Positions 15,842 through 23,223 of a DNA stretch of 35,546 bases are shown piece after piece. The position numbers and the translations under genes are program-made. The notes under the pieces are model-generated. The model was not told the DNA's origin. It was given only the letters and a program-made list of their open reading frames with translations, and did no database searches. The DNA lies in NCBI RefSeq assembly GCF_008365375.1, contig NZ_QOKW01000042.1, positions 1 through 35,546 on the forward strand, read 5' to 3'. How positions within the stretch are numbered: position 1 is the stretch's first letter; each line of letters begins with the position of its first letter. The stretch comes from Roseomonas genomospecies 6. Lineage in GTDB: Bacteria; Pseudomonadota; Alphaproteobacteria; Azospirillales; Azospirillaceae.

Positions 15842-16603
15842 TCACCGCCCGCCAAGCCAGCCGGCCATGCCGGCCAAGGCCGCGGTGACCATGGCGCCCG
15901 CCGTCACCAGGAAGACCAGCATCCCGCCGCCGACCATCGCCGGTGTCGCGACGAAATAGACGGGCATCGAGGGCATCACGCGGTTCACCAGGGCCAGCGC
16001 CATGTTGGCGATCATGCCGAAGACCAGGAAGGGTGCCGCCATCTGCACCCCCAGCCGGAAAGTCCCGCCGACAAGCTGGGCATAGCGCCCCGCCACCATG
16101 CCGGGATCGGGCAGCGTCGCCGCCGGCCAGCTTCCGTAGGAGCGCACCAGCGCGTCGATCATCAGGTAATGCAGGTCGAGCGCGAACAGCAGCGCCAGCC
16201 CCGAGATCACCAGCGTGCCCGACAGGATCGACCCGCTTTCGAACCCCGCCGCGTCGGTGCCGAAAGGGTTGGCGAGGCCCATCGCCTGCGCGGCGATGTT
16301 TCCGGCGACCTGAAGCGACGCCAGGAACAGCTTCGCCCCCAGCCCGAGGAAGGCGCCGGCCACCGTCTCCGCGAAGATCTGCTCTAGCATCACGGCGGCG
16401 TCGGGCGGCAGCCGGTCCGGCAGGCCGGGCACCGTCGGGGTCAGCGCCAACGCCACGGGAATCGCGATGCACAGCCGGACGCGCGGCGGCACCGCCAGCT
16501 CCCCGAAGCCCGGCAGCAGGCTGACCGCCGCGGCGACGCGCGCGAAGACCAGGAAGGCGCGGTAGACCTCCAGGCTGAGCAGGTCGGCGAGCGTGTCCAT
16601 CAC
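15842..16603 (-). CDS. fliR: Flagellar export protein FliR
   Basis: A membrane component of the export gate (FliPQR complex), about 253 residues with six hydrophobic segments. Recognisable FliR features are the N-terminal ARVAAAVSLLPGFGELAVPPRVRLCIAIPVALAL and the central PFGTDAAGFESGSILSGTLVISGLALLFALDLHYLMIDALVRSY. Two adjacent start codons exist, GTG at 16603 and ATG at 16600. The GAAGGA ribosome site is 8 bases from the GTG and 11 from the ATG, so the GTG is slightly favoured. It lies between flhA and flhB. Confidence 0.94.
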   Translation of the reverse strand: MMDTLADLLSLEVYRAFLVFARVAAAVSLLPGFGELAVPPRVRLCIAIPVALALTPTVPGLPDRLPPDAAVMLEQIFAETVAGAFLGLGAKLFLASLQVAGNIAAQAMGLANPFGTDAAGFESGSILSGTLVISGLALLFALDLHYLMIDALVRSYGSWPAATLPDPGMVAGRYAQLVGGTFRLGVQMAAPFLVFGMIANMALALVNRVMPSMPVYFVATPAMVGGGMLVFLVTAGAMVTAALAGMAGWLGGR

Positions 16604-16625
16604 TGTTCTTTTCCTTCCCGGCCCT

Positions 16626-18719
16626 TCACACCTGATCGATCGTTTTGACGGACACCTTGCGGTGCAATTCCGCGTGGCTGATGACCGGGGTCATCGGGCT
16701 GACCCGCTCCAGCAGGGAGCGCACGAAGGGCCGCACCTCCGCGCCGACCAGCAACGCCGGCCAGACCTGCGGCGTGGCGTGCTTCTGGATGGTGATGCGC
16801 AGCGCGGTCAGGAACTCCTGCACCTGGGTCGGCGGCATGGCGAAGCGGCGGTCCTCGCCGTCCGCCACGATGCTCTGCTGGAGCGCCTGCTCCCAGCGTG
16901 GGGTGAGGACGATGACCGGAACGAAGCCGTCGGGTGCCGTCAGCGACTGGCAAATCTGCTGGCCCAGCCGCGCCCGCACATGCTCCGTCACCAGCGTGAT
17001 GTTGCGCGTCCAGTTCACCGCCTCGGCGATGGCCTCGACGATGGCGGGCAGGTTGCGGATCGACACCCGCTCCGCCAGCAGCGCCTGGAGCACGCGCTGC
17101 ACCACCACCAGCGAGATGCGCGACGGCACCATGTCGGAAATCAGCTTCTGGTACTCCCGCCCCAGCCCGTCCAGCAGCTTCTGCACCGCGGCGAAGGTCA
17201 GCAGGGTGGAGAGGTGGTCCTTGATGACCTCGGTCAGATGGGTGGTGATGACGCTTTCCGGGTCCACCACCGTGTAGCCCTTGGCGATGGCCTCCTCGTG
17301 GCGGGCCGGGTCGATCCAGCGGGCCTGGAGGTTGAAGGTCGGCTCCCGCGTCGCCTCGCCGGGCAGGTCGGGGGCCGCCCCGCCGGACGGGTCGATGGCG
17401 AGGAGTTGCTTGGGCCGCACCTCGCCGCTCGCCACCTCGACGCCCATCACGCTGACGACGTAGCCCTTGGGCGGCAGGAAGCTGCTGTCCTTGATGCGCA
17501 CCGACGGCAGGATGAAGCCGAACTCCTTGGCGAAGCGCTTGCGCAGCGTCTTCACCTTGCCCGTCAGCGGCCCGTTCTTGTTGAGGATCAGCGGGACGAG
17601 GTGGTTGCCGACCTCCACCTTCACCTCGTCCACCTTCAGCATGTCCTCCACCGACTCCTCGGCGGGGGCCGTGGGGGCCTTGCGGCTCTCCTCCAGCCGG
17701 GCCAGCGCGGCGCGGCGCATCTTGCCGCGCATCGCGTACCAGCCCGCCGTTCCGAAGCCGCCGCCCAGCAGGACGAAGGGGACGGCGGGCAGGCCCGGCG
17801 TCACGCCCAGCGTGCAGAGCAGCCCGCCCGCCACCATCAGCGCCTTGGGATAGCCGCCGAGCTGGGCGAGCACCGCCTGATCGGCGGAGCCGACGTTGCC
17901 GCCCTTGGTCACCAGCAGGCCGGCGGCCAGCGACACGACCAGCGCCGGGATCTGCGTCGCCAGACCGTCGCCCACCGTCAGGATGGTGTAGACCGACGCC
18001 GCGGATTCGAAGGACATGCCCTGCTGCGCCATGCCGATGGCCATGCCGCCCAGCACGTTGATGGCGGTGATGACCAGTCCGGCCACCGCGTCGCCGCGCA
18101 CGAACTTCGACGCGCCGTCCATGGCGCCGAAGAAGGTGCTTTCGTCCTCCAGCTCCTTGCGGCGGCGGCGGGCCTCGACGTCGTCGATCATGCCGGCGGA
18201 CAGGTCGGCGTCGATGGCCATCTGTTTGCCGGGAATGGCATCCAGCGTGAAGCGCGCGCCCACCTCCGCGATGCGGGAAGCGCCCTTGGTGATGACCACG
18301 AAGTTGATGACGATCAGGATCGCGAAGATCACCACGCCGATCACGAAGTTGCCGCCCATGATGAACTGGCTGAAGCCCTCGATCACATGGCCTGCGGCGG
18401 ACGGGCCGGTGTGCCCGTGGCTGAGGATCAGGCGGGTGGACGCGATGTTCAGCGCCAGCCGCAGCACCGTGACGACCAGCAGCACGGTCGGAAAGGACGA
18501 GAAATCCAACGGCTTGCCGATCCACAGCGAGACCATCAGGATCAGCACGCTGACCGCCAGAGACAGGGCCAGCCCGAGATCGAGGAACCAGGTCGGCACC
18601 GGCAGGAACAGCACGGTCAGCACCAGCACGATGCCCAGGGCGAACAGCACGTCGCGGTTCGCCAGCCCGGCGTCGCCGAGGCTGGTCATCCGGTTCCGGA
18701 CGGTATCCGTGAAACTCAT
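16626..18719 (-). CDS. flhA: Flagellar export gate protein FlhA
   Basis: The largest export-gate subunit, 697 residues. The N-terminal half (about 20-320) has about eight membrane helices and the FHIPEP-family signature: IAEVGARFTLDAIPGKQMAI, then IDADLSAGMIDDVEARRRRKELEDE. The C-terminal cytoplasmic domain (about 350-697), which docks chaperone-substrate complexes, forms a nine-fold ring in characterised homologues. It begins a new block after a 70-base gap that contains a motif shared with the flgE and flgB/fliI upstream regions, and it is followed by fliR 22 bases later. Confidence 0.97.
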   Translation of the reverse strand: MSFTDTVRNRMTSLGDAGLANRDVLFALGIVLVLTVLFLPVPTWFLDLGLALSLAVSVLILMVSLWIGKPLDFSSFPTVLLVVTVLRLALNIASTRLILSHGHTGPSAAGHVIEGFSQFIMGGNFVIGVVIFAILIVINFVVITKGASRIAEVGARFTLDAIPGKQMAIDADLSAGMIDDVEARRRRKELEDESTFFGAMDGASKFVRGDAVAGLVITAINVLGGMAIGMAQQGMSFESAASVYTILTVGDGLATQIPALVVSLAAGLLVTKGGNVGSADQAVLAQLGGYPKALMVAGGLLCTLGVTPGLPAVPFVLLGGGFGTAGWYAMRGKMRRAALARLEESRKAPTAPAEESVEDMLKVDEVKVEVGNHLVPLILNKNGPLTGKVKTLRKRFAKEFGFILPSVRIKDSSFLPPKGYVVSVMGVEVASGEVRPKQLLAIDPSGGAAPDLPGEATREPTFNLQARWIDPARHEEAIAKGYTVVDPESVITTHLTEVIKDHLSTLLTFAAVQKLLDGLGREYQKLISDMVPSRISLVVVQRVLQALLAERVSIRNLPAIVEAIAEAVNWTRNITLVTEHVRARLGQQICQSLTAPDGFVPVIVLTPRWEQALQQSIVADGEDRRFAMPPTQVQEFLTALRITIQKHATPQVWPALLVGAEVRPFVRSLLERVSPMTPVISHAELHRKVSVKTIDQV

Positions 18720-18762
18720 GCTGGAACTCCCGGGTGCTGCACCGTCGATACGCTAGCGCCCC

Positions 18763-18783
18763 GCGGTAAAACCGGCTTTTACG
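18763..18783 (-). promoter_or_regulatory. Candidate flhA upstream regulatory motif
   Basis: In the 70-base gap upstream of flhA the minus strand reads TAAAAGCCGGTTTTACCGC, an inverted repeat GTAAAA/TTTTAC around GCCGG. It aligns with the flgB/fliI element (TAAATCCGGTTTTAAACGC) and more loosely with the flgE element. It ends 44 bases before the flhA start, a suitable place for a promoter or activator site. Confidence 0.45.
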
Positions 18784-18789
18784 TCTGCG

Positions 18790-19548
18790 CTACTCCGCCG
18801 CCGGCAGCAGCGGCTTCACCGCCGCGTTCGCGTAGAGGCTGGACAGGAAGGACAAGCGGCCAAGCTCCGCCCGGCCCCAGGCGGGCAGCGCACCGGGTGC
18901 GGCCACCTGCGGACCAGCGGCCAGCGTCTTCAGGTAATCCATGGCGCCCGCCACCCAGCGCCGGTTGCCGCCGACCCGCTCGCGGTAGGCCGCCCCCCGC
19001 TCCGACTGGGCGGAGTGGTAGCGGGCGATGGCGGCGTCCAGCGATCCCTGCGCGCGGTGCAGGTCGCCCAGGAACCGCGCGGCGTAGCGGGCGTTGGCGC
19101 GCGGATCGAAGGCGGTCTCCAGATCGGGAAAGGCGTCGGGGTGCCATTTCAGGTTCACCTGAAGACAGCCCACGTCGATGGAGCGCGTGCCCCGCGCCTG
19201 CGCCGCGCGCACGAAGGCCATGGCCTCCTCCCGCGTCGGGAAGTAATGGGAAGCGCCTTCGGTGTTGACGGTCCAGGGCCAGACGGTGAACAGCCGGTCG
19301 GCGGTCATCCGCCCGGCCTCGGTGAAGCCCATGGCGAGCAGCATATGGTCGGTCACCCCCGCCTCGCGCTCCGCCGCCAGGATGGCGTCGATGCAGGCGG
19401 CCTCCGGCGGCAGGCTGCGGGCGGGCAGGACGCGCGGCGCGTAGAGGGCGGTGGACCATGTGCCGATCTGCGCCGCGGGCGGCTTCACCTCCGCCGCGAC
19501 AGCGGTTCCGGCCAGGAGCAGCGCCGCCAATCCGGCCAGCCGGCGCAT
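18790..19548 (-). CDS. Periplasmic lytic transglycosylase (SLT fold), flagellum-associated
   Basis: A 252-residue exported peptidoglycan-cleaving enzyme. A signal peptide is clear (MRRLAGLAALLLAGTAVAAE). The SLT domain follows with the probable catalytic glutamate E77 in GFTEAGR and the family motif GCLQVNLKWHP at about 127-137, then a helical C-terminus with the RYHSA substrate-groove pattern. It starts 1 base after the fliQ stop, inside the flgB-flgC-fliE-fliQ block. Context indicates it opens the peptidoglycan for the rod, replacing the muramidase domain missing from the local FlgJ, as SltF does in Rhodobacter sphaeroides. Confidence 0.87.
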   Translation of the reverse strand: MRRLAGLAALLLAGTAVAAEVKPPAAQIGTWSTALYAPRVLPARSLPPEAACIDAILAAEREAGVTDHMLLAMGFTEAGRMTADRLFTVWPWTVNTEGASHYFPTREEAMAFVRAAQARGTRSIDVGCLQVNLKWHPDAFPDLETAFDPRANARYAARFLGDLHRAQGSLDAAIARYHSAQSERGAAYRERVGGNRRWVAGAMDYLKTLAAGPQVAAPGALPAWGRAELGRLSFLSSLYANAAVKPLLPAAE

Positions 19549-19549
19549 G

Positions 19550-19816
19550 TCACCGCACCGCGACGATCAGGCTGCCCAGCCGGTCGGCGTAGGTGGTGAG
19601 CGCGCCGTACATGAAGGGCAGCGCCAGCACCGTGGTGACCAGGATGGCGACGATCTTCGGCACGAAGGTCAGCGTCATCTCCTGCACCTGGGTCAGCGCC
19701 TGGATCAGCGAGATCGCCACACCCACAAGAACCGCGATGACCAGCGGCGGGGCGGCGATCAGCAGCATCGTCCAGATGCCCGTGCGCAGGACTTCCAGCA
19801 CGTCGGCTTCGTTCAT
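19550..19816 (-). CDS. fliQ: Flagellar export protein FliQ
   Basis: An 88-residue export-gate subunit with two membrane helices (about 15-40 and 52-76). The sequence MNEADVLEVLRTGIWTMLL followed by GVAISLIQALTQVQEMTLTFVPKI is diagnostic of FliQ. The ATG at 19816 has AGGAGA 6 bases upstream; the frame continues upstream only into the repeat element and is not coding there. The next gene, the lytic transglycosylase, begins 1 base after the stop. Confidence 0.96.
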   Translation of the reverse strand: MNEADVLEVLRTGIWTMLLIAAPPLVIAVLVGVAISLIQALTQVQEMTLTFVPKIVAILVTTVLALPFMYGALTTYADRLGSLIVAVR

Positions 19817-19840
19817 GGGGGTTCTCCTGGGGAGCCTTTG

Positions 19841-19939
19841 CCCCCACCCTAACCCTCCCCCGCTGGGCGGGGGAGGGAACTGTCGCCGCTTCGCATAAGG
19901 CACCCTCCCCCGCCCAGCGGGGGAGGGCCGGGGTGGGGG
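19841..19939. repeat. Palindromic repeat element between fliE and fliQ
   Basis: A 99-bp nested inverted repeat. Outer arms CCCCCACCC (19841-19849) and GGGTGGGGG (19931-19939) enclose two self-complementary units, 19853-19877 and 19903-19927, which are reverse complements of each other (CCCTCCCCC ... GGGGGAGGG). It resembles the 12859 element in architecture but differs in sequence class. It sits inside an apparent operon, so it may modulate fliQ expression or mRNA stability relative to fliE. Confidence 0.8.
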
Positions 19940-19961
19940 CAAGAAGTCCCAACGAAAGCGC

Positions 19962-20318
19962 TCAAATCGCCATCCGCATGACGTCCTGATACGCCTGCAC
20001 CATGCGGTCGCGGATCGACACGACCGTCTGCACGGTCATCTCGGCGGCGAGCACGGAGCGCACGACCTCGTGCGTGCCGGCCTTGCCGGCGACGGCGGCG
20101 ACGGACATGCGCTCGCCCTCGTTCAGCGTCTCCACCGCCTGCGACACCTGACGGTCGAGGAAGGCGCCGAAGCTGCTCTCCGCCGCACCCGCCGTCTCGG
20201 CGGACGGCGAAGCCACGGACGCAGGAGGCGTTGCGAGCGACGCGGCGGGCGACGGCTGGGCCAGGGGGGCGCGGTGAAGGCCGTAGGCGGCGGCGGCGCG
20301 GCCGATGGGTTCGATCAT
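19962..20318 (-). CDS. fliE: Flagellar hook-basal body protein FliE
   Basis: A 118-residue proximal rod protein linking the MS-ring to the rod, secreted early. The FliE core is the C-terminal half: SFGAFLDRQVSQAVETLNEGERMSVAAVAGKAGTHEVVRSVLAAEMTVQTVVSIRDRMVQAYQDVMRMAI. The first 45 residues are Ala/Pro/Ser-rich and probably disordered for export. It begins 12 bases after flgC and is followed by the 99-bp repeat before fliQ. Confidence 0.95.
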   Translation of the reverse strand: MIEPIGRAAAAYGLHRAPLAQPSPAASLATPPASVASPSAETAGAAESSFGAFLDRQVSQAVETLNEGERMSVAAVAGKAGTHEVVRSVLAAEMTVQTVVSIRDRMVQAYQDVMRMAI

Positions 20319-20330
20319 GCTCTACTCTCC

Positions 20331-20750
20331 TCAGCCGCGCAGAAGGTCGATCATGCGGCCCATCATGGTGCGCGTCTGCTCGATGACGTTGACGCTCGCC
20401 TCGAAGGACCGGCTGGCCTCGCGCATGTCCATCATCTCGATCAGCGGCTGGACGTTCGGGCGCTTGACGTAGCCCTTCTCGTCGGCGGCCGGGTGCGAGG
20501 GCTCGTAGACGAGCTGGAAGTCGCTGCGGTCGCGCCCGATCTGCTTCACCTTCACGATCTCCGACCCGGCGGCGCGGTCCATCGCGGTGGCGAAGGAGAC
20601 GGTCTTGCGGCGGTAGGGATCGCCGCCCGCCGTCATGGCGGTGGAATCGGAATTGGCGATGTTCTCGGCGACCACGCGCAGCCGGGTGCCCTGCGCCTGC
20701 AGGCCCGAACTGGCGATGCGCAACGTCGCGGCCAGGGGATCGGTGAGCAT
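20331..20750 (-). CDS. flgC: Flagellar basal-body rod protein FlgC
   Basis: A 139-residue proximal rod protein of typical length. The N-terminal rod motif is LAATLRIASSGLQAQGTRLRVVAENIANSDST. The middle contains a GDPYRRKTVSF-type segment found in FlgC. The C-terminus has the paired helix EASRSFEASVNVIEQTRTMMGRMIDLLRG. It lies 21 bases after flgB and 12 bases before fliE. Confidence 0.95.
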   Translation of the reverse strand: MLTDPLAATLRIASSGLQAQGTRLRVVAENIANSDSTAMTAGGDPYRRKTVSFATAMDRAAGSEIVKVKQIGRDRSDFQLVYEPSHPAADEKGYVKRPNVQPLIEMMDMREASRSFEASVNVIEQTRTMMGRMIDLLRG

Positions 20751-20771
20751 GGGAAGGACTCCGAAAATTCG

Positions 20772-21164
20772 TCAGCCGGCGCGCCACGCGGCGCGCAGGA
20801 TTTGCAGGTTGCGCTGGAACAGGCCGGCGGTCAGCGCGAAGGCGTCGCGCGTCTCGCTGCCCTTGGTCATCTCCTGCTCCAGCGACACGGCGTTGCCGTC
20901 GGGCGTGGTTTCCCACTGTTCGGGCTTGCGCGCCTCCTGCACCGCGCCGGACGGGTTGAAGCCGGTCAGGTGCATGGGCGAGGTGAGGGCGGGCGCCACC
21001 GTCTGCGGGCCGTCCATCAGCGCCGCGAAGGGCTTCAGGTCCTTCGGCTGATAGCCGGGCGTGTTGGCGTTGACGACGTTGGCGGCGATCAGCTTCTGCC
21101 GCTCCGCCAAGTAATCGAGGCGCGCGCCGGTCAGCCGGAACACCGAAATATTGCTAAAATCCAT
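20772..21164 (-). CDS. flgB: Flagellar basal-body rod protein FlgB
   Basis: A 130-residue proximal rod protein heading the minus-strand unit flgB-flgC-fliE-fliQ-transglycosylase. The axial signature LTGARLDYLAERQKLIAANVVNANTPGYQPKDLKPF is present, and the C-terminal helix FALTAGLFQRNLQILRAAWR completes the coiled-coil pair. It is divergent from fliI across a 125-base gap that contains the shared TTTAAA/CCGG motif. Confidence 0.94.
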   Translation of the reverse strand: MDFSNISVFRLTGARLDYLAERQKLIAANVVNANTPGYQPKDLKPFAALMDGPQTVAPALTSPMHLTGFNPSGAVQEARKPEQWETTPDGNAVSLEQEMTKGSETRDAFALTAGLFQRNLQILRAAWRAG

Positions 21165-21218
21165 TCGAACGGCCCTATCGCAAAGCCGGAAAGCAAGGCA
21201 AGGCCAAGATGACCCGCC

Positions 21219-21240
21219 GCGTTTAAAACCGGATTTAAAA
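21219..21240. promoter_or_regulatory. Candidate regulatory motif between divergent flgB and fliI
   Basis: Two TTTAAA boxes 12 bp apart flank an ACCGGA core (plus strand GTTTAAAACCGGATTTAAAA). On the minus strand it reads TAAATCCGGTTTTAAACGC, matching the flhA upstream element at CCGGTTTTA and the flgE element at TTTAAATCC and AAACGC. It is 54 bases before flgB and 49 before fliI, so one site could serve both directions. Confidence 0.5.
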
Positions 21241-21289
21241 TCCCCGTGTCAGGATCGGCCCGTTCCGACACGGCGGAGACGTCCCGGCG

Positions 21290-22630
21290 ATGCGTGTGCT
21301 TTCCAACCTTCTGTCCGAGATCGAGCGGATGCCGACCCGATCCTGGCGCGGCGAGATCCGCAGCGCCGCCGGCATGACGCTGGAGGTGGAGGGGCTGCGC
21401 CGCGTGCTGGCGGTGGGCGACAAATGCTGGGCGGAGACGGCGCGCGGCCAGCGCCTGCTGTGCGAGACCATCGGCTTCCGCCAGGGCCGCACGCTGCTGA
21501 TGGCCTTCGACACGCTGGACGGCGTGGCGGAGGGATGCGCCGCGGTCACCGACGACACCGCTTTCACGCTGCGCCCCGGCCCCGGCTGGCTGGGCCGCGT
21601 GGTCAACGCGCTGGGGGAGCCCATCGACGGGCGCGGCCCCTTGCGCAACGGCCACCACGCCCGCCCGCTGCGCGCCGCCCCGCCGCCGGCCTACGCGCGC
21701 CGCCGGGTCGGGGCGAAGATGGACACCGGCGTGCGCGCCATCGACGTCTTCACGCCCATTTGCCGCGGCCAGCGCATGGGCGTCTTCGCGGGGTCCGGAG
21801 TCGGCAAATCGACGCTGCTGTCGATGTTCGCGCGCCACGCCGGGGCCGACGCCATCGTGATCGGGTTGGTCGGAGAGCGCGGGCGCGAGGTGCAGGAGTT
21901 CATCCAGGACGATCTGGGGGCGGACGGCCTCGCCCGCTCCGTCGTCGTCGTCGCAACCTCGGACGAGCCGCCGCTGATGCGCCGGCAGGCCGCCTATCTC
22001 TGCCTGACCGTGGCGGAGGAATTGCGCGACCGTGGTCTGCACGTCCTCTGCCTGATCGACAGCGTGACGCGCTTCGCCATGGCCCAGCGCGAGATCGGGC
22101 TGGCCGCCGGGGAGCCGCCGACGACCAAGAGCTACCCGCCCAGCGTCTTTTCCGAGCTGCCCAAGCTGATGGAGCGCGCCGGGCCGGGCCGGGAGGGCCA
22201 GGGCGACATCACCGGCATCTTCACCGTCCTGGTGGACGGCGACGACCATGACGAGCCCATCGCCGACGCGGTGCGCGGCATCCTGGACGGCCACGTCGTT
22301 CTGGACCGCCGCATCGCCGAGCAGGGGCGCTACCCCGCCGTCAACGTGCTGCGCAGCGTGTCGCGCCTGCTGCCCGGCTGCCACTCGGCGGAGCAGAACG
22401 CCCTGCTGCGCCGCGCGCGCGGCCTCGCCGCCACTTACGACGATGTGCGGGAGCTGGTGCGCATCGGCGCCTACAAGCAGGGCACCGACCCGGAGGTGGA
22501 CGGCGCCGTCGCTCTGAACCCGGCGCTGGAGGAGTTCCTGCGCCAGGGCAAGGACGACGCCACCCCCTCCGCCGACTCCTTCCGCATCCTCGACCGCATC
22601 CTCGCCGCCACCACGGGAGCCGCCCCATGA
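21290..22630 (+). CDS. fliI: Flagellum-specific ATPase FliI
   Basis: The soluble ATPase that powers substrate release at the flagellar export gate; 446 residues, F1-beta-like. The N-terminal beta-barrel domain runs to about residue 100. The P-loop AGSGVGKST is at about 167-175 in the context GQRMGVFAGSGVGKSTLLSM, and the Walker B strand HVLCLIDSVTRFAMAQREIGLA at about 250-270. The family signature PPTTKSYPPSVFSELPKLMERAG follows. A GGAGA site lies in a suitable region upstream. The stop overlaps the next start (ATGA), so the two genes are translationally coupled. Confidence 0.97.
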   Translation: MRVLSNLLSEIERMPTRSWRGEIRSAAGMTLEVEGLRRVLAVGDKCWAETARGQRLLCETIGFRQGRTLLMAFDTLDGVAEGCAAVTDDTAFTLRPGPGWLGRVVNALGEPIDGRGPLRNGHHARPLRAAPPPAYARRRVGAKMDTGVRAIDVFTPICRGQRMGVFAGSGVGKSTLLSMFARHAGADAIVIGLVGERGREVQEFIQDDLGADGLARSVVVVATSDEPPLMRRQAAYLCLTVAEELRDRGLHVLCLIDSVTRFAMAQREIGLAAGEPPTTKSYPPSVFSELPKLMERAGPGREGQGDITGIFTVLVDGDDHDEPIADAVRGILDGHVVLDRRIAEQGRYPAVNVLRSVSRLLPGCHSAEQNALLRRARGLAATYDDVRELVRIGAYKQGTDPEVDGAVALNPALEEFLRQGKDDATPSADSFRILDRILAATTGAAP

Positions 22631-23217
22631 CCGACGCCACCGCGCTCGCCGCCCGCGCGCTTTCGCCCACCACCGTTCCGGCGAAGCCGGGTGCCGCGAA
22701 AGAGGCGGATCTCAGTTTGGATTTCGGGGACCTGCTGGACGCGGTGAACCCGTTGCAGCACCTGCCGGGGGTGTCGCAAATCTACCGCCACGCCACCGGG
22801 GACGGCATCGGCCTGCCGGCGCGGCTGGCCGGCGGCTTCCTGTTCGGCGGCCCCATCGGCCTGCTGGGAAGCGCCGCCATGGCCGCCTTCGAGGCGGTGA
22901 CCGGCGACGACCCGCTGGGCCACCTCGTCACGCTGGCGGAAGGCGGCACGGAGACGAAGACGGAGCCGCCAGCCGCCACCGCCCCGCCCCTGCCCTTCCT
23001 CGCCGGTCCGGCGCGGGAGCCATCGGCGAACCATCGCCCCTCCGCCCCCCCCTCCGCCGCCATGCTGGCGGAAGCGCTCGCGCGCAAGGCGCCGGACGCG
23101 GGCGCCACGACGGAAACGCCGTCATCCAAGCCGGAACAGCCCGCCCCGCAAATCCTGGCGAAGCTCTACGAACTGCACGCCACCCAGCCGGCGGACCGCC
23201 CCGCCGTCCGCCTCTGA
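22627..23217 (+). CDS. Unknown protein translationally coupled to fliI (196 aa)
   Basis: It overlaps fliI by four bases (22627-22630), in the position often held by fliJ, but it is not FliJ-like: there is no long coiled coil. Residues 28-60 have a conserved-looking segment LSLDFGDLLDAVNPLQHLPGVSQIYRHATGD. A glycine-rich hydrophobic stretch at about 62-90 (GLPARLAGGFLFGGPIGLLGSAAMAAF) could insert in or lie on a membrane. The second half is Pro/Ala-rich and disordered up to a short C-terminal helix (ILAKLYELHATQ). A role in flagellar export is inferred only from coupling. Confidence 0.75.
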   Translation: MTDATALAARALSPTTVPAKPGAAKEADLSLDFGDLLDAVNPLQHLPGVSQIYRHATGDGIGLPARLAGGFLFGGPIGLLGSAAMAAFEAVTGDDPLGHLVTLAEGGTETKTEPPAATAPPLPFLAGPAREPSANHRPSAPPSAAMLAEALARKAPDAGATTETPSSKPEQPAPQILAKLYELHATQPADRPAVRL

Positions 23218-23223
23218 CCCGGT

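Noticed and set aside
16593..19268. A plus-strand open frame of about 890 codons opposite flhA and the transglycosylase
   Set aside because: His/Gln/Arg-rich non-coding composition; the minus strand encodes unmistakable FlhA.
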